64,000 bases of DNA from Robiginitomaculum_A sp036478535 (GTDB taxonomy: Bacteria; Pseudomonadota; Alphaproteobacteria; Caulobacterales; Maricaulaceae): positions 2,568,740 to 2,632,739 of the forward strand of contig OZ245059.1 in the NCBI GenBank assembly GCA_965224735.1, written 5' to 3'. Shown in pieces: positions 8,450 to 17,878 of the stretch (position 1 is its first letter; the number at the start of each line of letters is the position of its first letter). The notes under the pieces are model-generated. The model was not told the origin of the DNA, ran no database searches, and worked only from the letters and a program-made list of their open reading frames with translations. The translations under genes and the position numbers were made by a program.

Positions 8450-8585
8450 AATTGTATATGCATTTGAATACAGTATATTGTATTTCTTAGCCATTTGAAC
8501 CCAGTTATACCCGCTTTGCAAGCCCTTTAGCCAGATAAATGAAAACCCGCGCTCCACTTTCATCAAAACCACTTTGCCCGCTCAT

Positions 8586-11045
8586 TTACGCGGCTTCGCC
8601 AATAACAGACTTCACTTTCTCGGCTAGTTCTTTGAGCGTGAACGGTTTTGGCAAGAAGGTCACATCAGGCTCTTCAGCAAGAAGATCGGAAAATTCCTCT
8701 TCCGCATAACCAGAAATAAAGACAACCTCCGCCTTGCCCAAAAGCTTGCGTCCTTTCTTGAGCAATGTCGGCCCGTCCATGCCAGGCATCACCACATCAG
8801 AGATCATCAAATCAAAATTTTCACTTGCCTCTTTGAGAATTTCATAAGCTTCCTCCCCATCGCACGCCTCCGTGACCGTGTAGCCGCGTTTGCGCAGGGT
8901 TTTAGCCGCGATTGTGCGCACAGCGTCTTCATCTTCAACAAAGAGTATATGTCCCTGCCCAGCCAGATCTTTTGGCTTAACAACCATTGGTTTGGGTTTG
9001 GGTTTAAACTCGATAATGTCCGCTTTGCTCGCCGTTGGGATATAAACACGGAACGTAGTCCCTACCCCAATTTCACTTTGCAAACGCAAATGCCCACCTG
9101 ATTGCTCTACAATACCGTAAACCGTCGCCAGGCCCAGTCCTGTGCCTTTCCCCAGCTTTTTGGTGGTAAAGAATGGCTCGAATATTTTCTCTTGGGTTTC
9201 CAAGTCCATACCCGTGCCCGTATCGGTAACTTCGATCAACACAAAACCGCCCCCCTTCGGCACTTTGATACTATCACGCTCTAAATCATCATCGCTAACT
9301 TTGACAGAGCGCAAAGTAATCGTGCCACCGCCCGCATCTACGCTGGCATCACGGGCATTCACACAAAGGTTCATCAAAACGGTTTCAAGTTGGGTTTTAT
9401 CGGCTCGAATTGGCGGCAAGCCGCGCCCATGCACCACATCAAGTTTCACCCTATCCACAAGCACTTGGTTAAGAAGAACACTCAAATCTGACAATGTATC
9501 CGTGACATCCAGAACTTCTGCACGCAAAGTTTGCTTGCGCGAAAACGCTAAAAGTTTACGCACAAGACCCGCCGCGCGCGATACTGTTTGGTTAATCTTT
9601 TGCAGCTCAGGATAAGATGGGTCGCCAACGGGGTGGCGCCCTAAAAGCTCATCCGTATTGAGGCGAATAGCCGTAAGAAGGTTGTTGAAATCATGGGCAA
9701 CGCCGCCTGCAAGTTGACCAATAGCTTGCATTTTTTGTGACTGTACAAGTTGGTCTTCCAAAGATTTTCGGGCCGTAATATCAACAATAAATGCCGTACA
9801 GCTCCCATTTGCGTGCGCATTAGAATATACATTCACAGGCCGTTTTTTGGTGTCGGAAAGGCGCACTTCATGAGGCTCATCTTTATTTTCAACATGCGCC
9901 GCTAGAAATTTAGAGGCGCTTGTACTCTCACTAAACAAAGATTTAAAATTTCCGCCTATGATATTTCGCACATCAAACATTTCAACAATCGCGGCATTCG
10001 CATTTACAACCTTAGCCGTTTTCAAATCCCAACTATCGAGTAAAACAACGCCAAAGGGCGCTTCGTTAAACATGTAAAAATCAGTTTTATCCTCGCTACT
10101 CCTAACTCTTGGTCGAGACGAAGCGCCAATCCCAACATGGCCTTGCAGAGCAACGCTTGCGCACATATCACCTGAATCCAGCTGATGCCAAATCGCGCTT
10201 AGAGCCGTTGGCGAGACAACACCCTTTTGGGTAATAAGGCGCGTATTTGCGCGAATAACGCGCCCTGGTACTTGCTTGCTTTTCAAAAGAATGTCCGGGC
10301 TTTCGATAAAATTTATGATGTTTTCAGGGAAACCCGCATCATCGTGCCCTAACCACCCTTTCAAAGTGGTATTCATTTCCAAAACGCTTCCACCTAAACT
10401 CATAGAAAACAGGCCAAGAGGAACTTCGCTCAGGCTCGACTTCTCAGATGCAACTTTCTCATCACCTATGCTAATTTGCCAAAGTTGCCCGTTCGGTATG
10501 GCATGCACATCAACAGTGAAAACTTTATAACTGCCATCTGGGAGCAAAATACTGATGTCTTCTCTTCCGTGTGCATTATCCATAGATGTATGATGCAAGC
10601 GAAACAGCGCGGCGGACGCATTTTTTTCATTCTTGCTAAACAGGCGAGCAACAGAAGGCGCTTCCTCTCCCATCAACTCGGCGCCTAAAGTACGCGCCAA
10701 ATCTAAATAGGCCGTATTGGCAAGTACGGGTTTTGTATTTTGCACAATCAGGCTCGGTATGGAGAGGTTTTGAAAACTTGCCTCCAAAAACTTTTCCGCA
10801 TCGGCACTGTTCTCTTGGCTATACCCAGTTTTACCATTGCTAAAGAGTATCGTTACAATCGACAACATAGAAACAACAAAAACCCCAATGAGCAAAATAA
10901 AGGCTGACCAGCCAAGAGAGCGTCCTTGCAAACTCGCAACAATCGTTGTTACAATTACAAGAGCCGCCAGCCCCGACAATAAGACTATTGTACGCCTCGA
11001 CATTTTTGTATTTTCAAGACTTTCTTTATTCATGTCAGCAATCAT
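8586..11045 (-). CDS. cckA: Cell-cycle hybrid histidine kinase CckA
   Basis: 819 residues. In Caulobacter and relatives CckA autophosphorylates and passes phosphate through ChpT to CtrA and CpdR. Domains seen: two N-terminal membrane segments (about 17-40 and 46-68); PAS-like regions (about 80-430); a dimerisation/phosphoacceptor helix with H451 in GGVAHDFNNLL; an HATPase_c domain with the G boxes DTGTGMD and GKGTGLGL; and a C-terminal receiver (about 695-815) with phosphoacceptor D750 (SDVVMPGMDG) and K in LPKPF. The HDFNNLL motif plus fused receiver is characteristic of CckA. The first ATG (11045) is used here; ATG codons at residues 5 and 15 are alternatives. It is transcribed away from the DUF885 genes. 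Confidence 0.93.
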   Translation of the reverse strand: MIADMNKESLENTKMSRRTIVLLSGLAALVIVTTIVASLQGRSLGWSAFILLIGVFVVSMLSIVTILFSNGKTGYSQENSADAEKFLEASFQNLSIPSLIVQNTKPVLANTAYLDLARTLGAELMGEEAPSVARLFSKNEKNASAALFRLHHTSMDNAHGREDISILLPDGSYKVFTVDVHAIPNGQLWQISIGDEKVASEKSSLSEVPLGLFSMSLGGSVLEMNTTLKGWLGHDDAGFPENIINFIESPDILLKSKQVPGRVIRANTRLITQKGVVSPTALSAIWHQLDSGDMCASVALQGHVGIGASSRPRVRSSEDKTDFYMFNEAPFGVVLLDSWDLKTAKVVNANAAIVEMFDVRNIIGGNFKSLFSESTSASKFLAAHVENKDEPHEVRLSDTKKRPVNVYSNAHANGSCTAFIVDITARKSLEDQLVQSQKMQAIGQLAGGVAHDFNNLLTAIRLNTDELLGRHPVGDPSYPELQKINQTVSRAAGLVRKLLAFSRKQTLRAEVLDVTDTLSDLSVLLNQVLVDRVKLDVVHGRGLPPIRADKTQLETVLMNLCVNARDASVDAGGGTITLRSVKVSDDDLERDSIKVPKGGGFVLIEVTDTGTGMDLETQEKIFEPFFTTKKLGKGTGLGLATVYGIVEQSGGHLRLQSEIGVGTTFRVYIPTASKADIIEFKPKPKPMVVKPKDLAGQGHILFVEDEDAVRTIAAKTLRKRGYTVTEACDGEEAYEILKEASENFDLMISDVVMPGMDGPTLLKKGRKLLGKAEVVFISGYAEEEFSDLLAEEPDVTFLPKPFTLKELAEKVKSVIGEAA

Positions 11046-11106
11046 AATGTTATTTATTACCTTCTATGCCTATAAAAAGTTAATGAGCCTGTAAACAATA
11101 GGGAGA

Positions 11107-11142
11107 GTGTTTCTTTTTGTGTTTCTTTTTGTGTTTCTTTTT
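11107..11142. repeat. Three perfect 12-bp tandem repeats
   Basis: The unit GTGTTTCTTTTT is repeated three times without change (11107-11118, 11119-11130, 11131-11142). It lies in the divergent promoter region between cckA and the first DUF885 gene. Confidence 0.95.
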
Positions 11143-11144
11143 AC

Positions 11145-11185
11145 TATAGTTGTGAAAGCAAATTATTATAGTTGTGAAAACAAAT
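11145..11185. repeat. 19-bp direct repeat pair upstream of DUF885 lipoprotein
   Basis: TATAGTTGTGAAAGCAAAT at 11145-11163 recurs at 11167-11185 with one change, giving a 22-bp period of about two helical turns. The second copy ends 16 nt before the downstream ATG, so both copies could lie in the promoter or leader. A binding site for a regulator is possible but unproven. Confidence 0.85.
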
Positions 11186-11201
11186 CTCAGGAATAAGTAT
11201 T

Positions 11202-13061
11202 ATGAAAAAAATAACGCTAGGGCTCCTGCTTGGTACAGGGCTCCTGCTCGGTACATTGATTAATGCATCACTCGTGGGCGGATGCTCAAAGAACACGCCA
11301 GATACTGACAAACAAGCAGCAACACAAAACCAGATGCAATCAGAAACCCAAAGCATTGATGAATGGTTTGAAGCACGTTACCAAGACGGATTAGCACGCT
11401 CGCCGATGCAGAAAACCTATCTCGGTATAAATGGGGCGAATGACAAACTTGATGATATGTCACAAGCAGCTCTCGATGAAAAATATGCGCTAGAGCAACA
11501 ATGGCTAGCAGATATGAAGCACAGGTTTAATTTTACCAACCTTAATCAGCAAGGCAAATTATCCTATCGATTATTCGAGTACACAGCAAAGACCGAAAAA
11601 AACGATCATGCGTTTGAAGACCTAGGCTATGTCTTCACCCATATGGACGGAGCCCATACAGAGTTCCCAGCCTTTCTGATCAACTTCCATCAAGTCAAAA
11701 CGGAAAAAAACTTGCAAGATTATTTCGCCCGCCTTGAGGCGGCGCCGCACTATCTTGGACAATACAAAACCCGCGCGCAAGCGCAGTTTGAAAATGGCGT
11801 TAGCTTGCCAAAATTCGTTTACGCCAAACTTATCACCGCATCGCAAAACATAATCAAAGGCGCGCCGTTTGAAGAGGGCGCCGACAGCCCGCTCTATGTC
11901 GATATAAAAATCAAGGCCAAAGGACTAGGCCTGAGCGAGGCGGACACCCAAGCCTACATAGACAAAGGCGCTTCTTTGCTAATTGGTTCAGTAAAACCCG
12001 CTTACGAGGACTTGATTAACATGTTCCGGCTGCAAGAAGAAAAAGCTGACAACAATGATGGCGTTTGGAAACTCCCGCGCGGAGACAAATTTTACCAATC
12101 CCGTTTGGCCTATTATACTACAACCAATCTAACCGTGGATGAAATACACGAAATTGGCCTTAAGGAAGTTGCACGTATTCAAGGCGAGATGAAAAAAATC
12201 ATGAAACAGGTTGGCTTTAAAGGGTCTTTGCAAGACTTTTATAAATATCTGCGCAAGGATCCGAAATTCACCTACCCAAATAATGATGAAGGCCGCGCGG
12301 CTTATATGGCTAAGGCAACGCAAGTGGTTGATGAAATGAAAGGCCGCTTGGACGATCTTTTCATCACCAAACCCAAAGCAGATATGGTTGTCAAACGGGT
12401 TGAGTCATTTCGCGAAGCCTCAGCCTTTGGCGCGTTTTATGAACAGCCTGCGCTAGATGGGTCGCGCCCAGGCACATATTTCATAAACCTTAGAAATACA
12501 CGCGAGCAGCCAAAATATTTAATGCAGGCTCTCGCCTATCATGAGGGCATACCAGGGCACCATATGCAAATCGCAACCGCCCTAGAGCTGGACGGCATCC
12601 CCGAGTTTCGCAAGCAAGGCGGCTATACTGCCTATATAGAAGGCTGGGCGCTTTATGCTGAAAGTGTGCCTGCAGAGCTTGGGCTTTATACCGATCCCTA
12701 TAGTGATTTTGGCCGCCTTTCTATGGAGATATTCAGAGCAGCCCGCCTTGTTGTCGATACGGGCATCCATTCAAAGAAATGGACACGCGAGCAAGCAGTG
12801 CACTATATGCTCGAAAACATTGCTAATCCTGAAGGCGATATCCGCGCAGAAGTTGACCGCTATATCGTGTGGCCTGGACAAGCAACCGCTTATAAAATCG
12901 GTATGCTAAAAATCATAGAACTCAAGAAAAATGCAAAAACTGCGCTTGGCGATAAATTCGACATTAGAGAATTTCATGATATCATCCTCGCAGATGGCCC
13001 TGTGCCGCTCTCCATGCTTGAGGAACTTGTAAACGATTGGATAAAAAGAAAAAAAGGATAA
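11202..13061 (+). CDS. DUF885 family putative metallopeptidase, lipoprotein (copy 1)
   Basis: 619 residues. A signal peptide ending in the lipobox LVGGC marks it as a lipoprotein. The body matches the DUF885 family, with the metal-binding-like motif HEGIPGHH at 447-454 and the downstream AYIEGWALYAE segment supplying acidic residues. Such proteins are treated as putative zinc carboxypeptidase-like enzymes; no substrate is evident here. Length is normal for the family. The paralogous next gene starts 4 nt after the stop, so the two are an operon born by tandem duplication. The upstream region holds two kinds of short direct repeats. Confidence 0.87.
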   Translation: MKKITLGLLLGTGLLLGTLINASLVGGCSKNTPDTDKQAATQNQMQSETQSIDEWFEARYQDGLARSPMQKTYLGINGANDKLDDMSQAALDEKYALEQQWLADMKHRFNFTNLNQQGKLSYRLFEYTAKTEKNDHAFEDLGYVFTHMDGAHTEFPAFLINFHQVKTEKNLQDYFARLEAAPHYLGQYKTRAQAQFENGVSLPKFVYAKLITASQNIIKGAPFEEGADSPLYVDIKIKAKGLGLSEADTQAYIDKGASLLIGSVKPAYEDLINMFRLQEEKADNNDGVWKLPRGDKFYQSRLAYYTTTNLTVDEIHEIGLKEVARIQGEMKKIMKQVGFKGSLQDFYKYLRKDPKFTYPNNDEGRAAYMAKATQVVDEMKGRLDDLFITKPKADMVVKRVESFREASAFGAFYEQPALDGSRPGTYFINLRNTREQPKYLMQALAYHEGIPGHHMQIATALELDGIPEFRKQGGYTAYIEGWALYAESVPAELGLYTDPYSDFGRLSMEIFRAARLVVDTGIHSKKWTREQAVHYMLENIANPEGDIRAEVDRYIVWPGQATAYKIGMLKIIELKKNAKTALGDKFDIREFHDIILADGPVPLSMLEELVNDWIKRKKG

Positions 13062-13065
13062 AACC

Positions 13066-14916
13066 ATGAAAAAAATTCTCCTCATAACTGCAGGGCTACT
13101 TTCGCCTTTACTTATGCTGGGCGCTTGTTCACAGCAAAAAGATAATAGCATCAAAATAGAGCCACCTGCAAAAACGAATGCGCAAACACAAACCCTCACC
13201 CAAAATGAAAAACTTGACGCTTGGTTTGAAGAAATTTTCCAACGGGAGCTTAAAAAATCTCCGATGTTTATGACAACTTTGGGCATAAAAACCGACAATA
13301 ATAAATGGGATGATGAAAGTAAAATTGCGTATTTGGACAAGCTGGATCGCAAACGGCAAGACTTAGACCATATGCGCAAAACCTTTGACAAGGACACTTT
13401 GGACAAAAACCATGCGCTCTCCTATCGCTTATTTGAAACAAGCGCAAAGCAAGACATACAGGGCGAGCGTTGGTGGGACTATACATATACGTTCAACCAA
13501 ATGTTTGGTCCACAATCAGATATTCCTGCCTTTCTTATAAACCGTCACCGCGTTGATGATATTGACGATGCGAAAGCCTATATAGCCCGGCTGGACAGCC
13601 TGGATGGGTATATGGGTACGCTTGTGAGCAATGCTCATAAAAGCGCGAAAAAAGGGATAATGCCGCCAAAATTTGTCTATGCCCATGTTATTCGTGATGC
13701 CAAAAACATCATTACAGGCGAGCCATTTACCGATGGCGATCTCTCAACACTCCTCGATGACTTCCAAAGTAAAATTCGTAAATTAAACCTGCCTGAAGCG
13801 AAAGAAAAAACCTTGCTTGAAGCGGCTATCAAAGCGCTCCTCACCTCAGTGAAACCAGCCTATGAAAACCTGATAGCCGAAATGGAAGATCAACAAGCCA
13901 ATGCCAACACGGATGATGGCGCTTGGAAACTTCCTGATGGCGCTGATTATTACAAATACCGCCTCAAGAAAATGACGACAACTGATATGACCCCGTCTGA
14001 AATTCACGACCTTGGCCTATCAGAAGTAGCGCGTATCCACGGGGAAATGCGCAAAATTATGAAACAGGTTGGCTATAAAGGCAGCTTGCAAGAATTTTTC
14101 ACAAACCTGAAAAACGATCCAAAACAATATTATGAGGACAGCAGTGCAGGCCGCGCCGCTTATCTAAAAGACGCGGTAAAAATTATTGCCACAATGAAAA
14201 CACGCCTTGATGATGTGTTTCTCGTCAAACCAAAAACAGACCTTATTGTCAAACAGGTCGAAGCCTTTCGCGAAAAATCTGCTGGCAAAGCCTTTTATAA
14301 CCGGCCCGCCGCTGATGGATCAAGGCCTGGCATCTATTATGTGAATTTGTACAAAACAGCCGACATGCCCAAATACCAAATGGAAGCCCTCGCTTATCAT
14401 GAAGGTATTCCAGGGCACCATATGCAAATCGCTATTCAGCAAGAGTTAAAAAACATCCCAAATTTTCGCAAATTCAGCCAAATAACGGCTTATTCTGAAG
14501 GCTGGGGTCTTTATAGCGAGTTCCTGCCCAAAGAAATGGGATTTTACCAAGACCCCTATTCTGATTTTGGCCGGCTTTCCATGGAACTTTGGCGCGCCGC
14601 GAGGCTAGTTGTTGATACGGGTATTCACGACAAAAAATGGACGCGCGAGCAAGCCATTGATTATCTATTGGCCAACACACCCAACTCAGAAAATGACTGC
14701 GTCAAATCTATTGAGCGCTATATCGTTATGCCTGGCCAAGCCACCGCCTATAAAATCGGAATGCTCAAAATCCTAGGACTGCGCGAGGAAGCCAAAAAAA
14801 CCTTGGGCGACAAATTTGACCTGCGCGAATATCACAACGTGATCATAAGCTCAGGCCCCGTACCGCTTAATATTATGGAAGAACGGGTAAATGCTTGGGT
14901 GGCTGGAAAGGAATAA
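13066..14916 (+). CDS. DUF885 family putative metallopeptidase, lipoprotein (copy 2)
   Basis: 616 residues. The signal peptide ends in the lipobox MLGAC. It is a clear paralogue of the preceding gene over its whole length, sharing the HEGIPGHHMQIA motif (445-456), the IEGW/SEGW acidic segment, PYSDFGRLSME and VDTGIH. The sequence has diverged substantially, so the duplication is not recent. An ATG 4 nt after the upstream stop and an AAAGGA ribosome-binding site inside the end of copy 1 indicate co-translation. Both proteins should sit in the cell envelope and may differ in peptide preference, which is inference. Confidence 0.87.
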   Translation: MKKILLITAGLLSPLLMLGACSQQKDNSIKIEPPAKTNAQTQTLTQNEKLDAWFEEIFQRELKKSPMFMTTLGIKTDNNKWDDESKIAYLDKLDRKRQDLDHMRKTFDKDTLDKNHALSYRLFETSAKQDIQGERWWDYTYTFNQMFGPQSDIPAFLINRHRVDDIDDAKAYIARLDSLDGYMGTLVSNAHKSAKKGIMPPKFVYAHVIRDAKNIITGEPFTDGDLSTLLDDFQSKIRKLNLPEAKEKTLLEAAIKALLTSVKPAYENLIAEMEDQQANANTDDGAWKLPDGADYYKYRLKKMTTTDMTPSEIHDLGLSEVARIHGEMRKIMKQVGYKGSLQEFFTNLKNDPKQYYEDSSAGRAAYLKDAVKIIATMKTRLDDVFLVKPKTDLIVKQVEAFREKSAGKAFYNRPAADGSRPGIYYVNLYKTADMPKYQMEALAYHEGIPGHHMQIAIQQELKNIPNFRKFSQITAYSEGWGLYSEFLPKEMGFYQDPYSDFGRLSMELWRAARLVVDTGIHDKKWTREQAIDYLLANTPNSENDCVKSIERYIVMPGQATAYKIGMLKILGLREEAKKTLGDKFDLREYHNVIISSGPVPLNIMEERVNAWVAGKE

Positions 14917-14956
14917 AAAACTACGCCAAGCGCATAAAGAGCCCGCACACTTCCTT

Positions 14957-15415
14957 TTAACCCATTTTGCGGGCGCGTTCGGCGGCTTCGTGCATTTCTT
15001 GAGCTTCTAGACCTAGGGTGGCTATAGGGCGGGCTTCTAGGCGGCCTAGGTGAATGGGATCGCCTGTTTCCTCGCAATAGCCATATTCATCATTCTTTAG
15101 GCGCACCAGAGCCTTATCAATTTTATTAATCAGTTTACGCAGCCGGTCACGGGAGCGAAGCTCCATGCGCCTGTCAGCATTAGCGGCGGCGCTATCGACC
15201 AAATCAGGATGTGAAACATTTTCGCTTTGTAAAAATTCGATCGTATTTTTGGTTTGATCGACAATGTCTTGTTTCCACGCCTCTAGTTTTTGGCGGAAAT
15301 ACTCTTTTTGCTTTGCCCCCATGAATTTCTCATCCTTGGAAGGTTTGTAATTTTTCGGCAATTTCGTGCGTTTCTTTGCAGCGCCCGCTTTTGCCTTTGC
15401 TCTTGTTAATGCCAT
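14957..15415 (-). CDS. dksA: RNA polymerase-binding transcription factor DksA
   Basis: 152 residues. DksA enters the RNA polymerase secondary channel and, with ppGpp, adjusts stable-RNA and amino-acid promoters. The coiled coil spans about 35-110, and its tip motif DxxDxA is intact at D71, D74 and A76. The zinc finger (YGYCEETGDPIHLGRLEARP) keeps only C114; the other three positions are T117, G135 and A138. Loss of zinc cysteines is common in alphaproteobacterial DksA, where the fold is held without metal. It is convergent with the second DUF885 gene and preceded by a 12-bp tandem repeat. Confidence 0.95.
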   Translation of the reverse strand: MALTRAKAKAGAAKKRTKLPKNYKPSKDEKFMGAKQKEYFRQKLEAWKQDIVDQTKNTIEFLQSENVSHPDLVDSAAANADRRMELRSRDRLRKLINKIDKALVRLKNDEYGYCEETGDPIHLGRLEARPIATLGLEAQEMHEAAERARKMG

Positions 15416-15452
15416 GTTTTCATCCCTAAAAAATAGTAAGGGCTTATCCTAG

Positions 15453-15492
15453 CCACGTTTTCAACCACATTTTCAGTCACATTTTCACTCAC
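15453..15492. repeat. 12-bp tandem repeats upstream of dksA
   Basis: Three imperfect 12-bp units (CCACGTTTTCAA, CCACATTTTCAG, TCACATTTTCAC) and the start of a fourth lie 38-77 nt upstream of the dksA start, within the promoter or leader. Confidence 0.9.
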
Positions 15493-15565
15493 AGGGCATA
15501 TATAGGAGGGGAGTTTTGCGCACAACTAAAATTTTCGTTACATAGCTAATCTATTGTAAAATCAC

Positions 15566-15588
15566 TGTATTTAGTATTGTATTTAGTA
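15566..15588. repeat. 12-bp tandem repeat upstream of the MoxR ATPase
   Basis: TGTATTTAGTA occurs at 15566-15576 and again at 15578-15588 (12-bp period), 50-75 nt before the MoxR-type gene. It is A/T-rich and may overlap its promoter. Confidence 0.85.
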
Positions 15589-15639
15589 CAGTAATGATTC
15601 AAATGAACACTATATTTACCCCAAAAAGGCAAAACACAG

Positions 15640-16482
15640 ATGAAATTTTCCAGCACCGATAAATACGTCGCCACCAAAGATTTGCGCATAGCGGTTAATG
15701 CTTCTATAACTCTTGAGCGGCCTTTGCTGATCAAGGGCGAGCCAGGCACGGGAAAAACCGTCCTCGCCGAGGAAATTGCAACATCATTGGGCGCGCCTTT
15801 GCTTGAGTGGAATATCAAATCCACCACCAGGGCCCAGCAAGGCCTGTATGAATATGACGCAGTAGCCAGATTGCGGGACAGCCAACTTGGCAATGACAAA
15901 GTCCATGATATTGGTAATTACATCAAAAAGGGAAAATTGTGGGCGGCGTTCACCAGTGAAAAGCGCCCTATCCTCTTGATTGATGAAATAGACAAAGCCG
16001 ATATCGAATTTCCAAATGATCTTTTGCACGAGCTTGATAAAATGCAGTTTCATGTTTACGAGACTGGCGAGACTATAAAAGCCGTGCAGCGCCCGATTAT
16101 TCTCATTACCTCTAACAATGAGAAAGATCTACCAGACGCGTTTTTGCGCCGTTGTTTTTTCCATTACATTCAGTTCCCTGACCAAGAAACCATGCAAAAA
16201 ATCATTGATGTGCACTTCCCAGATATCAAACAAAGGCTTGTGAGCGCGGCGCTTAAACGGTTTTATGCTGTGCGCGATGTGCCAGGGTTGAAGAAAAAAC
16301 CATCTACATCAGAACTGCTCGACTGGCTTAAATTGCTTATGGTCGAGGATATCGCCCCTGAAACCCTACGCGAAACGGACAATACAAAGCTTATTCCGCC
16401 CTTGCATGGCGCTCTGCTAAAGAACGAGCAAGATGTGCATTTGTTTGAACGGCTCGCCTTTTTATCACGGCGCGGCGGTTAA
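15640..16482 (+). CDS. MoxR-type AAA+ ATPase
   Basis: 280 residues. Walker A GEPGTGKT at 33-40, Walker B ILLIDEID at 111-118, a sensor-1 asparagine in ITSNNEKDLPDAFLRRC with the arginine finger nearby, and a C-terminal helical lid. This is the MoxR/CbbQ-like class, which usually activates a metalloenzyme or envelope complex together with a von Willebrand factor A (CoxE-type) partner encoded next door. No VWA gene is adjacent here. The next gene is convergent and its stop codon overlaps this one by 4 nt. Function beyond chaperone-like ATPase cannot be assigned. Confidence 0.88.
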   Translation: MKFSSTDKYVATKDLRIAVNASITLERPLLIKGEPGTGKTVLAEEIATSLGAPLLEWNIKSTTRAQQGLYEYDAVARLRDSQLGNDKVHDIGNYIKKGKLWAAFTSEKRPILLIDEIDKADIEFPNDLLHELDKMQFHVYETGETIKAVQRPIILITSNNEKDLPDAFLRRCFFHYIQFPDQETMQKIIDVHFPDIKQRLVSAALKRFYAVRDVPGLKKKPSTSELLDWLKLLMVEDIAPETLRETDNTKLIPPLHGALLKNEQDVHLFERLAFLSRRGG

Positions 16483-17771
16483 CATTTTGCAAAATCCCAA
16501 ATATCAGGAACATCCACAAGCAAGTCTGCGTAATAATCCTGAAAACCTGGCAACTTTACCCTATTGAGGAAGCTGGAATAAGCCAGATAGCTGACGAGGA
16601 ATCGCATGTCTTTAACCCATGGCGGTAGAATTCTTGGCGGCTTTAAGCGGCCATGAGACGCCATTTCAGCAAGCGCAGGCACATCTTCAAGATCAAGCTT
16701 GCCGACAAAGAGCAACCGTATTAAATCCCCCCGTCCGAGCTTAATCACCGTGCGCATAAAATTATGAACCCGCAAAAGCCCGTTCAGATATACTCCATCC
16801 TTGGTAAAGGGCGCGCCGCCCGTTAAAACACCGCCCCGAAACACCCGGCGCGTACTTTCATAAGAGCCGCGCTCATCATTACCTCGTCCAATAAAATAGC
16901 GGTAAACTTGAATAAAATCGGCGCCCTCTACAGACATTTGAATGGCGATCACCCTATCAACCAAACGTTTGAAGCGGAACGGATCCATAGCACCCGTGAT
17001 GATTTCAGCAAACACCGCAAGCCCCTCTTGGATCTCTGTCGTGCCCGCATGGGCCGAGCCTAATATAGGAAAGTTTTTTTGCTCTCTCCCGTTAATTGCC
17101 GTCGCCGTATGCACCATGGCTTCGTGGTGAAAAAGTTGACGCACATCCATGGCCGAAAAACGGGCGCTCTCGCGAATACGGATGCACGTGCGCCCAGCAA
17201 GTGCTTTGGACGAGAGATGAGATGTGATCTCTATGCGCGGCGTATCCGCACCCATAGCGGGCTTTAGTTTTGCCCCTAACCTTTTGGCAAATTCACCCGC
17301 GCCGAATATTTCATGACTGCCCCCTAAAATAAGATTATCCGAGCTTAGACCTGCGAGCACCTTGTCCAAATGTCGCGCTAGATCGATGGTCTGATTAGTT
17401 TTATCGAGCAAATATTGCTCGGGCGTACCATAAAGTGTTTTTGAGTGCGTATAAAAATCAGCCGTCCCAACACTGCCTAACATAGCGGCGGCAAGTTCCA
17501 ATTTATCCGCTGTACGCTGTAACCATTTTTGCACTGGGTGTTCACCGTTCACCAGTCCCCGTGCCGCTTTTATATGCGCGCGCGCTTGCGCACCGTCAAA
17601 TTGTGGGTAATGAACATTTGGCATTTCCGCCCCCCCGCCCGCCAAAAACGCCGCCCCCACTTCAGGACCCCAACTAAGCGCCTTGAGTACCCGCAAGCTC
17701 TTTTGCGCGTCATGCAAATGCGAAGCTGCCATTCGCGCATCATTATAGAGTGCGTTAGAGAGTTTGCTCAT
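16479..17771 (-). CDS. DUF1704 (QEGLA-motif) family putative metallopeptidase
   Basis: 430 residues. It contains HEAMVH (H216-E217-x3-H221) and the QEGLA motif at 248-252 that defines the family annotated as flavohaemoglobin expression-modulating QEGLA proteins (DUF1704). The HExxxH arrangement is shared with the eukaryotic MATCAP tyrosine carboxypeptidases, which belong to the same superfamily, so a metallopeptidase activity is plausible. It has no signal peptide and should be cytoplasmic. Its TAA shares the palindrome TTAA with the stop of the convergent MoxR gene. No flavohaemoglobin gene is nearby. Confidence 0.82.
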   Translation of the reverse strand: MSKLSNALYNDARMAASHLHDAQKSLRVLKALSWGPEVGAAFLAGGGAEMPNVHYPQFDGAQARAHIKAARGLVNGEHPVQKWLQRTADKLELAAAMLGSVGTADFYTHSKTLYGTPEQYLLDKTNQTIDLARHLDKVLAGLSSDNLILGGSHEIFGAGEFAKRLGAKLKPAMGADTPRIEITSHLSSKALAGRTCIRIRESARFSAMDVRQLFHHEAMVHTATAINGREQKNFPILGSAHAGTTEIQEGLAVFAEIITGAMDPFRFKRLVDRVIAIQMSVEGADFIQVYRYFIGRGNDERGSYESTRRVFRGGVLTGGAPFTKDGVYLNGLLRVHNFMRTVIKLGRGDLIRLLFVGKLDLEDVPALAEMASHGRLKPPRILPPWVKDMRFLVSYLAYSSFLNRVKLPGFQDYYADLLVDVPDIWDFAKC

Positions 17772-17878
17772 ATGTTTAAACTAACAATATACAACATAGG
17801 AAAATAGGAAAATACAATCAAATTAGGGGCTGGGGACAGTTAGAATTGGGATTAAGATATGAGTCAACAATAATATAC

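Noticed and set aside
11107..11185. Repeats considered as a CRISPR array
   Set aside because: Units are adjacent or 3 nt apart, with no unique spacers and no cas genes in the window.
14957..15415. Loss of three zinc cysteines in DksA considered as a damaged gene
   Set aside because: The DxxDxA tip motif and length are intact, and cysteine loss is normal in alphaproteobacterial DksA.
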